DNA of 64,000 bases from Acidobacteriota bacterium (lineage in GTDB: Bacteria; Actinomycetota; Acidimicrobiia; Acidimicrobiales; Acidimicrobilacustridaceae). The stretch lies in the NCBI GenBank assembly GCA_018969405.1, contig JAGWYK010000002.1, forward strand, positions 1-64,000, written 5' to 3'. Under the pieces are notes generated by a model. That model made no database searches. It was given only the letters and a program-made list of their open reading frames with translations, and was not told where the DNA came from. Position 1 is the first letter of the stretch; the number at the start of each line of letters is the position of its first letter. The translations under genes and the position numbers were made by a program. This document shows, piece by piece, positions 8,442-17,802 of the stretch.

Positions 8442-9239
8442 TCAGCCGGTGGCGCCGCCCACGACCGAGACCCGGTGCATGAGCCGGTGGCCGTCGAAGT
8501 CGTCGAGCACCATGTGCTGAGTGGCCCGGTTGTCCCAGATGAGCAGATCACCGACCTGCCAGCGGTGCCGGTACACGAACCGTTCGCGGGTCAGGTGGCG
8601 CTGCAGATGGGCGAGGATCATGTCGGACTCCTCCGGCGGGAGCCCGTCGATCCAGGTGGTGTAGGTCGGGTTGACGTAGATGCACCGCTCGCCGGTCTCC
8701 GGATGCACCCGGGCGACGGGATGGCGACTGCGACGTTCGGCCCGCAGCGCCTCGGCGAGGGCCTCGGCGTCACCGCTTCCGAAGCGATAGCGCAGCTGGG
8801 CGATCCGTCCGAGATCGTGCCAGGCCTCGAGCCCGTCGAGGTAGCGGGTCATGGCCGGGGTGAGGGCCCGGTACGCCGCCGCGGTGTCGGCGAAGAGCGT
8901 GTCCCCACCGACAGCGGGGAGCACGAGCGCCCGGGTGAGCGTGCCGATCGGGGGATGGGGAAGGAAACTCTCATCGGTGTGCCACATCGTGGCCGTGTTG
9001 CCCTCGGCGGAGTCGAGGACGCTGACCTGCTCGTAGCCCGGTCCGAGGTTCGGGAAGAAGGCGTGGACCTCGATCTCGCCGATGCTCCGCCCGAGCGCCA
9101 TATGGGCATCGGGAGTGAGGTCGGGGGCGCGCAGCAGCAGGACCTTGTGGTCGATGAGGGCGCGCCGCAGTTCGCTCGGATCGGGATCGGGGGTGAGCAC
9201 CTCGGCGCCGAAGCCGGGGGTGAGAGGTCGCAGCTCCAT
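8442..9239 (-). CDS. TauD/TfdA-family Fe(II)/2-oxoglutarate dioxygenase
   Basis: A 265-residue double-stranded beta-helix dioxygenase. The iron-binding facial triad is visible as WHTDES (His and Asp, near residues 95-97) and the distal His in ATQHMVLDDF, with the 2-oxoglutarate-binding Arg in HRLMHRVSV. These enzymes hydroxylate taurine, aryloxyalkanoates, sulfonates or amino-acid derivatives while decarboxylating 2-oxoglutarate. ATG 9239 is the first Met that fits the family N-terminus (MELRPLTPGFGAEV); the open frame continues upstream without homology. It is divergent from the SDR at 9377. The substrate is unknown. Confidence 0.88.
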   Translation of the reverse strand: MELRPLTPGFGAEVLTPDPDPSELRRALIDHKVLLLRAPDLTPDAHMALGRSIGEIEVHAFFPNLGPGYEQVSVLDSAEGNTATMWHTDESFLPHPPIGTLTRALVLPAVGGDTLFADTAAAYRALTPAMTRYLDGLEAWHDLGRIAQLRYRFGSGDAEALAEALRAERRSRHPVARVHPETGERCIYVNPTYTTWIDGLPPEESDMILAHLQRHLTRERFVYRHRWQVGDLLIWDNRATQHMVLDDFDGHRLMHRVSVVGGATG

Positions 9240-9376
9240 CTGTGCATGTTGACACCCCGGTGGCCCCCTCGTAGGTTCCCCCGCCGACCGTGCCCGCGGA
9301 GGGGACCGGAGTATCAGGGGGGATCGATGTCGGACCGGTGCAGTGATCGGTGCAGTTGTCATCGGGGGTCGGAGGC

Positions 9377-10186
9377 GTGAACCCGGCACCCACCGCACTG
9401 GTCACCGGCGCCAGTCGGGGCATCGGCCGGGCCACGGCGATCGCGCTGGCCGAGGCCGGCTTCGATGTGGCCATCACCGCCCGCACGGTCAACGAGGGTG
9501 ACGACACGGCGCGCACGGCCAGCGGTGCGCTGCTGCCGGGCAGCCTCGCCTCGACCGCAGCGGAGATCACCGCTCGGGGCCGTCGGGCAGTGTCGATCCC
9601 GCTCGATCTGCTCGACGCCGGTGCGCTGGTGCCGGCGGTGCAGGCGGCCATCGCGGGACTCGGTCAGCTCGATGTGGTGGTCAACAACGCCATCTACGTC
9701 GCTCCGGGCGGACCGAAGGCGTTCCTCGATCTCGATCCCGATGACCTGGTCAAGCAGCTCTGGGGAGACCTGACCGCACAGCTGCTGCTGCTGCAGGCGC
9801 AGGTCGCCCATATGGTGAGCCGCGGTCGCGGCGTCATCATCAACATCGGTTCGGGTTCGGGGAAGTACCGACTCCCCATGCCCATCGCCGAGGGCGGCCC
9901 CCAACTTCCCTACTGCGCGGCGAAGGCCGGGTTCCATCGGGCCGCCGATCGCATCGCGTTCGAGTACGGCGGGTCCGGGGTCGTGGCCTTCACCGTGGAT
10001 CCCGGATTCGTGGCCACCGAACGCACCCGCATGGTGTCCGAGCTCGGCGGGATCGCAGCCCGCGGGGTGGAGCCCCTCGTGGTGGGTCGAGCCATCGTCT
10101 GGCTGGCCACCCACGGGGTGGCCGAGAAGGAGAACGGCTCCTACCACCAGGCCCAGGACCTGGCCCGCGAGCTCGGACTGCTCTAG
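9377..10186 (+). CDS. SDR-family NAD(P)-dependent oxidoreductase, paralogue of the SDR at 3976
   Basis: A 269-residue short-chain dehydrogenase with TGASRGIGRATA, NNAIYVAPGG, INIGSGSGKY and the catalytic pair YCAAKAG. It has the same extra segment LLPGSLASTAAEITARGRRA as the SDR at 3976 and aligns with it throughout, which points to duplication or paired function. GTG 9377 was chosen because the family N-terminus begins there and GGGGGTC lies 7 bp upstream; GTG 9350 is a longer alternative. Its stop codon overlaps that of the convergent LLM gene in the palindrome CTAG. Confidence 0.88.
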   Translation: MNPAPTALVTGASRGIGRATAIALAEAGFDVAITARTVNEGDDTARTASGALLPGSLASTAAEITARGRRAVSIPLDLLDAGALVPAVQAAIAGLGQLDVVVNNAIYVAPGGPKAFLDLDPDDLVKQLWGDLTAQLLLLQAQVAHMVSRGRGVIINIGSGSGKYRLPMPIAEGGPQLPYCAAKAGFHRAADRIAFEYGGSGVVAFTVDPGFVATERTRMVSELGGIAARGVEPLVVGRAIVWLATHGVAEKENGSYHQAQDLARELGLL

Positions 10187-11151
10187 CGCAGCGCCGGTGC
10201 CACCCGGGTGAGCAGCAGTTCGACATGGCGGTCGACGAGGTCGGCCGGCATACCGGCGATGCTCGCCCACAGGTACACATGCTCCACCGGAGCATCATCG
10301 GTGGCCTCACGGATGGCGTCGATGGCGTCGGTGGGGGTGAGCACCCGCAGTCCCGGGAGGCGTCCCGGGGCCGAGATGCCGGCGGCGAGTCGCTCCACGC
10401 TGATCGGGTTCGGCTCGGGCGCCGAGGAGCCGGCGACCGCCGCCTGTCGGTAGGTGTTCACCTGATGGGCGTAATGGGGAAGGATGCGGGCGAGGGCGAC
10501 CTCGGGGTCATCGGCCACGATGATGTCGAGCAGGCCGCCGGTGCGGGCGGTGGCGGGATCGTGGCCGCCCTCGACCAGACCGGCCCGATAGGGCTCGAGC
10601 AGTGAGCGGTCGAGACTGAGCAGACCGACACCCAGTCGACCGGCCCGAGCCGCCCCCTGCGGTCCCTGGTAGCCGAGCCAGATGGGGAACGGTCGTTGGG
10701 CCGCTGGTGGGGTGATCACACCATCGTCGAGCAGCCGGCGGATCTCGCGCACCGCGTCGTCGGTGAGGCGGTAGCGCCGACCGATGTCGCGTCCGTAGAG
10801 GGCGTACTCGCGGGGGCTGTAGCCGGCCCCGATGCCGAGCAGCACCCGCCCGCCGCTGAGCTGGTCGACGACGGCGACCTCCTCGGCCACCAGCGCGGCG
10901 GGGCGCAGGGCGGCGAGCAGCACCGCGGTGCCGAGCCCGATGGTGCGGGTGCGCGCCGCGGCGGCGGCGATGAAGGTGAGGGGCTGGGGCAGGTACCCGT
11001 CGGTGAACTGGTGGTGCTCGGTGAACCAGGCGGTCGACGCGCCGAGACGCTCAGCCTCGACCACCAGCTCGAGGGTGCGCGCGTAGAGATCGGGCCAGGG
11101 CTGTTCCCAGGGAGCGGGATTGCGGATGTCGAAGAACAGCCCGAGGCGCAC
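10183..11151 (-). CDS. LLM-class flavin/F420-dependent oxidoreductase
   Basis: A 322-residue bacterial-luciferase-like TIM barrel: LGLFFDIRNPAPWEQPW, STAWFTEHHQ, IGLGTAVLLAALRP, LSGGRVLLGIGAGYSP and IWLGYQGPQGAARAG. In actinobacteria many of these use coenzyme F420 rather than FMN, and a CofC-type gene is present in this window. GTG 11151 directly follows the stop of the upstream SDR (TGAGTG), with GGGGGC as ribosome site, so it is translationally coupled. It probably works with that SDR on the same substrate. Cofactor and substrate are inferred only from family. Confidence 0.85.
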   Translation of the reverse strand: MRLGLFFDIRNPAPWEQPWPDLYARTLELVVEAERLGASTAWFTEHHQFTDGYLPQPLTFIAAAAARTRTIGLGTAVLLAALRPAALVAEEVAVVDQLSGGRVLLGIGAGYSPREYALYGRDIGRRYRLTDDAVREIRRLLDDGVITPPAAQRPFPIWLGYQGPQGAARAGRLGVGLLSLDRSLLEPYRAGLVEGGHDPATARTGGLLDIIVADDPEVALARILPHYAHQVNTYRQAAVAGSSAPEPNPISVERLAAGISAPGRLPGLRVLTPTDAIDAIREATDDAPVEHVYLWASIAGMPADLVDRHVELLLTRVAPALR

Positions 11152-11997
11152 TCAGCCCCCGATGGGAGCGCGGGCGACCAGGGCGTCGTGGCCGATGTGC
11201 GGCTCGATGAACGAGGTGAAGTCCGGACCGCGGCGCAGGTGATGGCCACCGTCGCAGTTGATGGCCGTGCCGGTGATCCAGCGCGCCTCATCACTGATGA
11301 GGAAGCGCACCAGGTTGGCGACGTCCTCGGGCTCGCCCACATCGCCGAGCGGGGTGTTGACGATGTAGCTGTCGTAGACCGCCGAGTCACGGGGGATGCC
11401 CTCCATGATCTCGGTGCTGATGAAGCCCGGTCGCACGGCGTTGAAACGCACCTTGACCTCGCCGAACTCGTCGGCGGCGTTCTTCATCATCTCCTCGATG
11501 CCGGCCTTGGCCACGCAGTAGGCGCCGAACATCACATGGGTGGTGTGGCCGGCCAGCGAGGACATGCCGACGAACGAACCGCCACCGGCGGCCACCAGAT
11601 GGGGGACCGAGTGCTTCACCGAGAGCATGGTGCCCAGCACGTTGAGGTGCAGCACCCGGAGGAACTCATCGGTGTCGAGCAGGTGGTAGGGGCCCATGCC
11701 GCCGCCACCGCCGGCATTGGCCACGAACCCGTCGAGCCGACCGAAGGCGGCCACATGGTCGGCGACCAGTGCGGCCACATCGGCCTCCACGGTGACATCG
11801 GTGACCTGCGTGCGCACGGTGCCCGAGGCACCGGAGGCAGCGATGCGCTCGGCGACCTCGGTGAGCCGTGACTCGGTGCGACCGCAGATGGTGACGTCCA
11901 TGCCCTCGGCGGCGAGACGGGTTGCGCAGGCGGCACCGATGCCGGTGCCGCCACCGGTGACGATCGCGCTGCGGCCGGCGAGTGATGACGTGGTCAT
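11152..11997 (-). CDS. SDR-family oxidoreductase
   Basis: A 281-residue classical SDR: TGGGTGIGAACA cofactor loop near residue 13, a NAGGGGGMG turn, catalytic SSLAGH and AYCVAKAG, and a C-terminal TGTAINCDGG of the type seen in glucose-dehydrogenase-like and 3-oxoacyl-reductase-like SDRs. ATG 11997 has GGAGGAACC immediately upstream. It is the first gene of a two-gene operon with the LLM enzyme and lies 70 bp downstream of the D-aminoacylase gene on the same strand. It is more distant from the SDRs at 3976 and 9377, lacking their LPGSL segment. Confidence 0.88.
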   Translation of the reverse strand: MTTSSLAGRSAIVTGGGTGIGAACATRLAAEGMDVTICGRTESRLTEVAERIAASGASGTVRTQVTDVTVEADVAALVADHVAAFGRLDGFVANAGGGGGMGPYHLLDTDEFLRVLHLNVLGTMLSVKHSVPHLVAAGGGSFVGMSSLAGHTTHVMFGAYCVAKAGIEEMMKNAADEFGEVKVRFNAVRPGFISTEIMEGIPRDSAVYDSYIVNTPLGDVGEPEDVANLVRFLISDEARWITGTAINCDGGHHLRRGPDFTSFIEPHIGHDALVARAPIGG

Positions 11998-12067
11998 GGT
12001 TCCTCCGTGATGGATGGCGTGGTGGGTGGGGTGGACGATGCCGGGTCGGGCGGGGGGAGTGCCGGGT

Positions 12068-13816
12068 TCAGCGGGCGCCGCGCACGAGGCGGCCGGGGCG
12101 GGCTCCGGTGTCGACGCCGTCGCGGCGGGTGACCACACCGCTGACGATGGTGTGGGTGTAGCCGGTCGCCCCCTGAAGGAGTCGCTTGCCGCCCGCGGGC
12201 AGGTCGTAGGCCATGAACGGTCGCCCGATGGCGATGGTGTCCATGTCGATGATGTTGATGTCGGCCTTCCGGCCCTCGGCGATGACGCCGCGGTCGTTCA
12301 GACCGAACAGTCGGGCGGTGTCGTGGGCCTGCTTCTTGATCACGAACTCGAGAGGGAGTCCTTCGCCGCGGGTGCGGCCCTTGGCCCAGAACGACAGCAG
12401 CGAGGTGGGGTACGACGCATCGCAGATCATGCCGCAGTGGGCTCCGCCGTCGGAGAGGCCGGCGACCCCGGCGGGATGGGTGAGCATCTCGCGCACGGCG
12501 TCCTGGTTGCCGTGGCTGTAGTTGAAGAACGGCACCATGGTCATGGTGGTGCCGTCGTGGCCGCAGTAGGTGTCGTAGAGCAGTTCGAGCGGATCGCGGC
12601 CGGCGGCCTTGGCCCGGGCGGCGATGGTGCGATCGCGGGTCGGCTCGTAGTCGACGGTGGGGCCGAGGTCGTAGGTGTTGCCCACCATCATCTGAGCGAG
12701 GCTGTTCATGCCGTCGAACAGCACGCTGGGATCGGAGGGAAGATCGGTCTCGGAGAGGATGGCGGCCTTGATCTCGGGCCGGCACAGTTCGAGGGCGAGT
12801 TCCTGGGGCGACATGGTGGCGGCGAGCCGCAGATAGGTCGGCCGCTTCGAGAACGCATGATGACCGGCGAAGCCGAGCAGCATGCCGAACGGACGGGCCG
12901 CCACCTGGGGGAAGATCGGAGCACCGGCCTCATGGGCGGCGAGTGACTCGGCCATGATCTCGCGCCACAGCTCGGGGGCGGCATCGACCTGGATGAGGGC
13001 GAACGACACCGGTCGATCGATCTCATCGGCGAGACGCCGCATCCATTCGACCTCGGTGCGCGGAGCGATGATGTCCTCGCCGGCGGCTCCCATCGGCGCC
13101 AGTTCGAACACCGAGGCGCCCCCGCGGGCCATCGCCCGGCCCATACCGAACAGCTCGTCCTCGGCGGCGAAGGTCCCCGGCACGGGTTCGCCGTTCATGG
13201 CGCGATGACCGAGGGTGCGCGAGGTGGAGAAGCCGAGCGCACCGGCCTCGATGGCCTCCTGAACATGCTTGGCCATGAGATCGATGTCCTCGGGCGTGGC
13301 GGGCTCGTTGCGGGCGCCGCGATCGCCCATGACATAGGTGCGCACCGCGCTGTGGGCGATCTGCACGCCGTAGTCGACGGCGAGCTCCCGCTCGTCGAGC
13401 TTGTCGAGATAGCCCGGGAAGCTCTCCCAACCCCAGGTCATGCCCTCGCTCAGGGCCGTGCCGGGGATGTCCTCGACGCCCTCCATGAGCGAGATGAGCT
13501 CCTCCTCGCCGCCCTTGTGCACCGGAGCGAAGCCGACCCCGCAGTTGCCGCTGACCACAGTGGTGACTCCATGCGCGCTCGAGGGCTCGAGCAGGCTGTC
13601 CCAGGTGACCTGGCCGTCGTAGTGGGTGTGGATGTCGACGAAGCCCGGCGCCACGATGCGGCCGGTGGCGTCGATGATCTCGGTCGCCTCGCCCTCGAGC
13701 CCACCGCCCCGCCGCACCGCCACGATCCGTCCGTCGCGGATGCCGATGTCACCGACGAAGCGCTCGGCTCCGGTTCCGTCGACGATGGTCCCCCCGATGA
13801 TCTTCACATCGAACAT
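12068..13816 (-). CDS. N-acyl-D-amino-acid deacylase family amidohydrolase
   Basis: A 582-residue metal-dependent hydrolase of the D-aminoacylase type. It starts with a small beta-sandwich ([29 protein letters not shown]), then HTHYDGQ with the two metal-binding histidines (near residue 67) and GNCGVGF with the conserved cysteine ligand. Later motifs include a C-terminal [16 protein letters not shown]. The enzyme releases acyl groups from N-acyl-D-amino acids or related amides in the cytoplasm. ATG 13816 fits a GGGGAG ribosome site at about 9 bp; GTG 13822 is an alternative. A homologue that lacks the HxH motif is encoded at 29373. Confidence 0.85.
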   Translation of the reverse strand: MFDVKIIGGTIVDGTGAERFVGDIGIRDGRIVAVRRGGGLEGEATEIIDATGRIVAPGFVDIHTHYDGQVTWDSLLEPSSAHGVTTVVSGNCGVGFAPVHKGGEEELISLMEGVEDIPGTALSEGMTWGWESFPGYLDKLDERELAVDYGVQIAHSAVRTYVMGDRGARNEPATPEDIDLMAKHVQEAIEAGALGFSTSRTLGHRAMNGEPVPGTFAAEDELFGMGRAMARGGASVFELAPMGAAGEDIIAPRTEVEWMRRLADEIDRPVSFALIQVDAAPELWREIMAESLAAHEAGAPIFPQVAARPFGMLLGFAGHHAFSKRPTYLRLAATMSPQELALELCRPEIKAAILSETDLPSDPSVLFDGMNSLAQMMVGNTYDLGPTVDYEPTRDRTIAARAKAAGRDPLELLYDTYCGHDGTTMTMVPFFNYSHGNQDAVREMLTHPAGVAGLSDGGAHCGMICDASYPTSLLSFWAKGRTRGEGLPLEFVIKKQAHDTARLFGLNDRGVIAEGRKADINIIDMDTIAIGRPFMAYDLPAGGKRLLQGATGYTHTIVSGVVTRRDGVDTGARPGRLVRGAR

Positions 13817-13934
13817 GCCCACGATCTCCCCTCAGATGTGTGCCCCTGAGGCTACTACGACGCCATCATCCTGCTCATCGCTCGGCGATGGGAGACTCGG
13901 TCCCTCGTCCGCGTCATCGCCGACAGGAGCGCCC

Positions 13935-15515
13935 GTGACCACCAGCAGCACCGACCGATCCGTCCCGACGGCACCGCCCCGCAGCGGGGCCGTCATCGCC
14001 ACCCTGATCGGTGTCGCCATGGTGGCCAACCTCAACCTCTCGGTGGCCAATGTGGCCCTGCCCGAGATCGCCCTGCACTTCGACGCCTCCCAGGTCGGGA
14101 TCAACCTGGTGGCCGTCGGCTTCTCGCTGGGTCTGGCCGCCTCCGTGCTGTGGCTCGGGGCCGTCGGTGATCGGTACGGCCGTCGCCGGATGCTGCTGAT
14201 CGGCACGGCGCTGGCCGTGCCGGCCTCGATGCTGGCGGCCTGGGCGCCGACGGTGGAGGTGCTCATCGGGGCCCGCATCCTGGGCGGACTCGCCGCCGGG
14301 ATGGCCTTCCCGACCACGCTCTCGCTCATCACCGCGCTGTGGAGCGGGCCGCCCCGCACCCGCATGATCGCGGTCTGGTCGGGTGTGGGGGGAGCCTCCC
14401 AGGCGCTCGGGCCGTTGTCGGCGGGTGCGCTGCTCACCCACGTCTGGTGGGGATCGGTGTTCCTGCTCACGGTGCCGCTGGCCGTGCTCGCGTTCCTCGC
14501 CGCCGCCCGGTACGTGCCCGCCCACGTCAACGAGGGCACCGAGCCGGTCGACAACCTCGGCGGCATCCTGTCGGTGGTCATGGTGGGGGCGATCGTGCTC
14601 AGCATCAACTTCGCCCCCGAGTCCGCCATGCGCACCCAGGCGGTGGTCACCGGTGTGATCGGCCTCCTGACCGCCGTGGCCTTCGTGCTGCGCCAGCGGC
14701 GGGTGCGCGGGCCGCTCTACGACCTGCACATCGCGGCCCGCCGCATGTTCTGGGTCGCGGCCGTGGGAGGGATGCTGGTGTTCGGCGCACTCATGGGCGC
14801 CATGTACGTGGGCCAGCAGTACCTCCAGGATGTGCTCGGCTACAGCACCTGGACCGCGGGGCTCAGCATCCTGCCCGCTGCGGTGGTCATGGTGGCGGTC
14901 GCTCCCCATTCGGCCACGATCGTGGACCGGTTCGGGTCGCGGGCCGCACTGCTGGCCGGGTACGTGTTCTGCGGCGCGGGGTTCGTGGTGATGCTCGTGC
15001 TGTGGGATGCATCGACCTCGTTCGCGGTCGTGGCCCTCGGGTACGTGTTCCTGGGCATCGGCGTCGCCATCGCCGGCACGCCCGCCTCGCGGGCGCTCAC
15101 CTGTTCGGTGCCGGTGCGGCGGGCGGGCATGGCCTCGGGCACCGCGGACCTCCAGCGCGACCTCGGCGGCGCGGTGATGCAGTCGGTGCTCGGGGCGCTG
15201 CTCACGGCCGGCTACGCGACCTCGTTCCGCAACGCCATCGCCGCATCGCCCGAGGCCGACTCGGTCTCCGATCAGGTGTCCGGGGCGCTCACCAAATCCT
15301 TCGCCGGCGCTGAGGGGGTGGCGGCACGGTTCCCGCAGTACGCCACCGAGATCACCGCGGCGGCCCGGGACTCCTTCGTCGCCGGGCAGCACGCCGCGTT
15401 CCTGGTGGGGTTCGGGGTGATGGTCCTCGGCATCCTGCTGGCCGCGTTCGGGTTCCCCGATCGCGAGGAGGAGCACACCATGCTGGCCGCCTATGCGGAG
15501 GCGGACGCGGACTGA
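13935..15515 (+). CDS. MFS transporter, DHA2 (14-TM) drug-exporter type
   Basis: A 526-residue integral membrane protein. The first helix has VAMVANLNLSVANVALPEIA, the classical start of EmrB/QacA-type exporters. The loop between helices 2 and 3 has LGAVGDRYGRRRML, and motif C-like glycines are in GGASQALGPLSAGALL. It is predicted to have 14 helices and to exchange protons for hydrophobic drugs or metabolites. GTG 13935 follows AGGAG at 5 bp. It is divergent from the D-aminoacylase and convergent with the P450, sharing a hairpin at its stop codon. The substrate is unknown; export of a pathway intermediate is possible. Confidence 0.88.
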   Translation: MTTSSTDRSVPTAPPRSGAVIATLIGVAMVANLNLSVANVALPEIALHFDASQVGINLVAVGFSLGLAASVLWLGAVGDRYGRRRMLLIGTALAVPASMLAAWAPTVEVLIGARILGGLAAGMAFPTTLSLITALWSGPPRTRMIAVWSGVGGASQALGPLSAGALLTHVWWGSVFLLTVPLAVLAFLAAARYVPAHVNEGTEPVDNLGGILSVVMVGAIVLSINFAPESAMRTQAVVTGVIGLLTAVAFVLRQRRVRGPLYDLHIAARRMFWVAAVGGMLVFGALMGAMYVGQQYLQDVLGYSTWTAGLSILPAAVVMVAVAPHSATIVDRFGSRAALLAGYVFCGAGFVVMLVLWDASTSFAVVALGYVFLGIGVAIAGTPASRALTCSVPVRRAGMASGTADLQRDLGGAVMQSVLGALLTAGYATSFRNAIAASPEADSVSDQVSGALTKSFAGAEGVAARFPQYATEITAAARDSFVAGQHAAFLVGFGVMVLGILLAAFGFPDREEEHTMLAAYAEADAD

Positions 15516-15540
15516 CCCCGGCCGATCGCTCCGGGGTCAG
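15512..15540 (+). terminator. Bidirectional hairpin between the MFS and P450 genes
   Basis: A 9-bp perfect stem, CTGACCCCG with CGGGGTCAG, around an 11-nt loop. The left arm contains the MFS stop codon. TTCGTCC follows on the plus strand. It can serve both convergent genes. Confidence 0.6.
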
Positions 15541-15568
15541 TGGTTCGTCCTGACGACAGGCGGCTCGT

Positions 15569-16816
15569 TCAGTCGAGCGGTGCCGGGTTGCGGCGGGCCC
15601 CCGGGGTGAAGCTCACCGGCATGTGCTTGACACCGCCGATGAAGTTCGAGCGCAGCATCTCGACATCGCCGGCGAGACGCATGTCGGGGATGCGTTCCAT
15701 GATCTCGCGGAAGATGAGCTTGAGCTCCATGCGGGCGAGGTTGGCGCCGAGACAGAAGTGCTGCCCGCCACCTCCGAAGGCGATGTGCTCGTTGGGGAAG
15801 CGGTCGATGTCGAAGCGGTAGGGGTCCTCGAAGACCTTCTCGTCACGGTTGGCCGAGATGTGCCACATGACGACCTTCTCACCGGCCTTGATCTCCTGAC
15901 CGTGGATCTCGGTGTCGACGGTGGTGGTGCGACGGAAGTGGTACACGGGCGTGGCCCAGCGCAGGATCTCCTCGATGGCCCGATCGAGCTTGCCGTCGAT
16001 GTCGCCGGTGAGGGCGGCGTACTGGTCCGGGTTCTGCATGAGCGCCCACATGCCCCATGAGGTGGTGTTGCGGGTGGTCTCGTTGCCGGCCACGGTGAGC
16101 AGCATCATGAACATGTCGAACTCGAACTCGCTGAGCCGATCACCCTCGACCTCGGCGTTGATGAGCTTGGTGACGATGTCGTCCCGGGGGTCGACGCCGC
16201 GCTGCTTGGCCAGCTCGTTCACGTACATGAACAGCTCGGCCGAGGCCGCTGCACCATCGGCATCGGCGTACTCCGGATCGTCGATGCCGATCATGCGGTT
16301 CGACCAGTCGAACAGCATCATGCGGTCCTCCTGCGGCACGCCCATGATCTCGGCGATGGCCTGCAGCGGGAGCTCGGAGGCGAGATCGACGACGAAGTCG
16401 CAGGAGCCGCGCTCGATGATGTTGTCCACGATGAGGATGGCCCGGTGCTCGAGGTACTTCTCGATCAGACTGATCATGCGGGGGGTGAAGCCCTTGTTCA
16501 CCAGCAGGCGGTAGCGGGTGTGCTTGGGCGGGTCCATGTACAGCATCATCAGGCCACGGGGATCGGTGCCGTTGCCCTCGCCGGGGAACTCGTCGGGGGT
16601 CAGGATCGAGATGCCGCCGGTCTCGGAGGAGTAGGTGGCCGTGTCGCGGTTGACCGTGACGAGGTCCTGGTGCTGCACGACGTTCCAGAAGCCCTGCGCC
16701 GTGGGGTGGTCGTGCCAGCTCACGGGGGCCTCGGCCCGGAGCCGATCGAACATCTCGTAATGCTCGAGGCGCTGGAAGCGGTCGAGATCGAGCAGGTCAA
16801 TTCCTTCGAGTGCCAT
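15569..16816 (-). CDS. Cytochrome P450
   Basis: A 415-residue soluble bacterial P450. The oxygen-binding I-helix is AGNETTR (about 243-249), the K-helix ExxR is EILR (283-286) and the heme ligand is Cys355 in FGGGGQHFCLG. MDPPKHTRYR near residue 94 and the overall pattern resemble the steroid and branched-lipid hydroxylases of mycobacteria (CYP124/125/142 group). That assignment is from pattern memory and needs a search. ATG 16816 has AGGGGAA upstream. No ferredoxin gene is adjacent. It probably hydroxylates a lipid, steroid or terpenoid. Confidence 0.9.
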   Translation of the reverse strand: MALEGIDLLDLDRFQRLEHYEMFDRLRAEAPVSWHDHPTAQGFWNVVQHQDLVTVNRDTATYSSETGGISILTPDEFPGEGNGTDPRGLMMLYMDPPKHTRYRLLVNKGFTPRMISLIEKYLEHRAILIVDNIIERGSCDFVVDLASELPLQAIAEIMGVPQEDRMMLFDWSNRMIGIDDPEYADADGAAASAELFMYVNELAKQRGVDPRDDIVTKLINAEVEGDRLSEFEFDMFMMLLTVAGNETTRNTTSWGMWALMQNPDQYAALTGDIDGKLDRAIEEILRWATPVYHFRRTTTVDTEIHGQEIKAGEKVVMWHISANRDEKVFEDPYRFDIDRFPNEHIAFGGGGQHFCLGANLARMELKLIFREIMERIPDMRLAGDVEMLRSNFIGGVKHMPVSFTPGARRNPAPLD

Positions 16817-16950
16817 GGGTTCCCCTGAGATTCCGGACCACCGAACGTGGTCTCCACAGGCCCGAGACACTAACGGACCCATCGGGGCGGGCGACACCTG
16901 AGCCCCTCCCGCGGCATCCGGGCGGGTGGGGATCGGGAACGATCACACCC

Positions 16951-17757
16951 TCAGGGGGCGGGACAGCGGCGCACACCCTCGGCGATGGCGGCGGCGTAGG
17001 CGTCGGCCCCGGTCTGGCGTCGCTCGGAGTCGTCCTGCACGATGAGCCCGAACTCGTCCTCGTAGAACCGGTTGAAGTGCAGCTCGTCGGCGACGAACCA
17101 GTCACGGCTGTCGTGACCGGCGCTGATGGCGGCCCAGTCGACCAGACGGGTCCGGGGGTCGGCCGCCACGAACTCGGCCAGCGTGCGGTTGGTGGCCCGG
17201 GTGGTCTCGGGGTGGTAGAGCGCGCCGATCTCCGTGCGGGCGTTCACCCAGACCACGCAGGATCCCCGCAGCTCATCGGTGGCGCGCTGCAGCCGGTCCC
17301 GATAGAGATCCTGGGCTGCCTCCTCACCGGAGACGAGGGATTCCAGATAGTTGCTGTAGTTGTCGTTGGTGGCGGTGGCGATGACGACCACGCCGCTGCC
17401 CTTGGAGATCTGGATGCTCTGCTGGATGAACGGGCTGGCCAACGGGGCGCCGGGGAGGGCCTGCACACTCACGGTGTAGCCGAGGGAGGAGATCGCCGCG
17501 GTCTGCTCCTTGACCGTCGAGGCGATCAGGGAGTCGCCGATGACGTCGGCCCGGTCGCGGTCGATGGTCGTCGGCATCGGTCGGGTCGTCGAGGTGCTCG
17601 TCCGCGTCCCCTGATCACCGGCCGCCGGTCGACAGGCCGCGGCGAGGACGAGCAGGACCAGGGCGACGCCGACCAGTGCGGTCATCACGGGTGGGTGGGG
17701 GTTCTCCGGGGCGCGAGCGTGCCGCCGAACGTCTCGGAGTCCTGCTCGCAGCCGCAC
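16951..17757 (-). CDS. Secreted SGNH/GDSL-type hydrolase-like lipoprotein
   Basis: A 268-residue protein. A basic N-terminus precedes the hydrophobic segment MTALVGVALVLLVLAAAC, which ends in a lipobox-like LAAAC with Cys at about residue 42. The mature part has the SGNH blocks VIGDSLIAST (nucleophile Ser), ATATNDNY and DELHFN near the C-terminus. Such enzymes deacylate sugars or lipids at the cell surface. GTG 17757 was preferred to ATG 17685 because TAGCCT lies 6 bp upstream at leaderless distance and neither start has a ribosome site. With the long start the signal peptide would have an unusually long basic region. Confidence 0.7.
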   Translation of the reverse strand: MRLRAGLRDVRRHARAPENPHPPVMTALVGVALVLLVLAAACRPAAGDQGTRTSTSTTRPMPTTIDRDRADVIGDSLIASTVKEQTAAISSLGYTVSVQALPGAPLASPFIQQSIQISKGSGVVVIATATNDNYSNYLESLVSGEEAAQDLYRDRLQRATDELRGSCVVWVNARTEIGALYHPETTRATNRTLAEFVAADPRTRLVDWAAISAGHDSRDWFVADELHFNRFYEDEFGLIVQDDSERRQTGADAYAAAIAEGVRRCPAP

Positions 17758-17763
17758 AGGGCG

Positions 17764-17769
17764 AGGCTA
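17764..17769 (-). promoter_or_regulatory. -10 element of the SGNH lipoprotein gene
   Basis: TAGCCT on the minus strand ends 6 bp before GTG 17757. No Shine-Dalgarno sequence is present, so the transcript is probably leaderless. Confidence 0.5.
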
Positions 17770-17802
17770 GGGCGCAGTGACCCGCCGCTGCCGAGTCGGA
17801 TG

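Noticed and set aside
7056-9380. Plus-strand frame of 774 codons
   Set aside because: It is antisense to the OYE, EthD-like and TauD genes and is His/Gly/Val-rich without domain signs.
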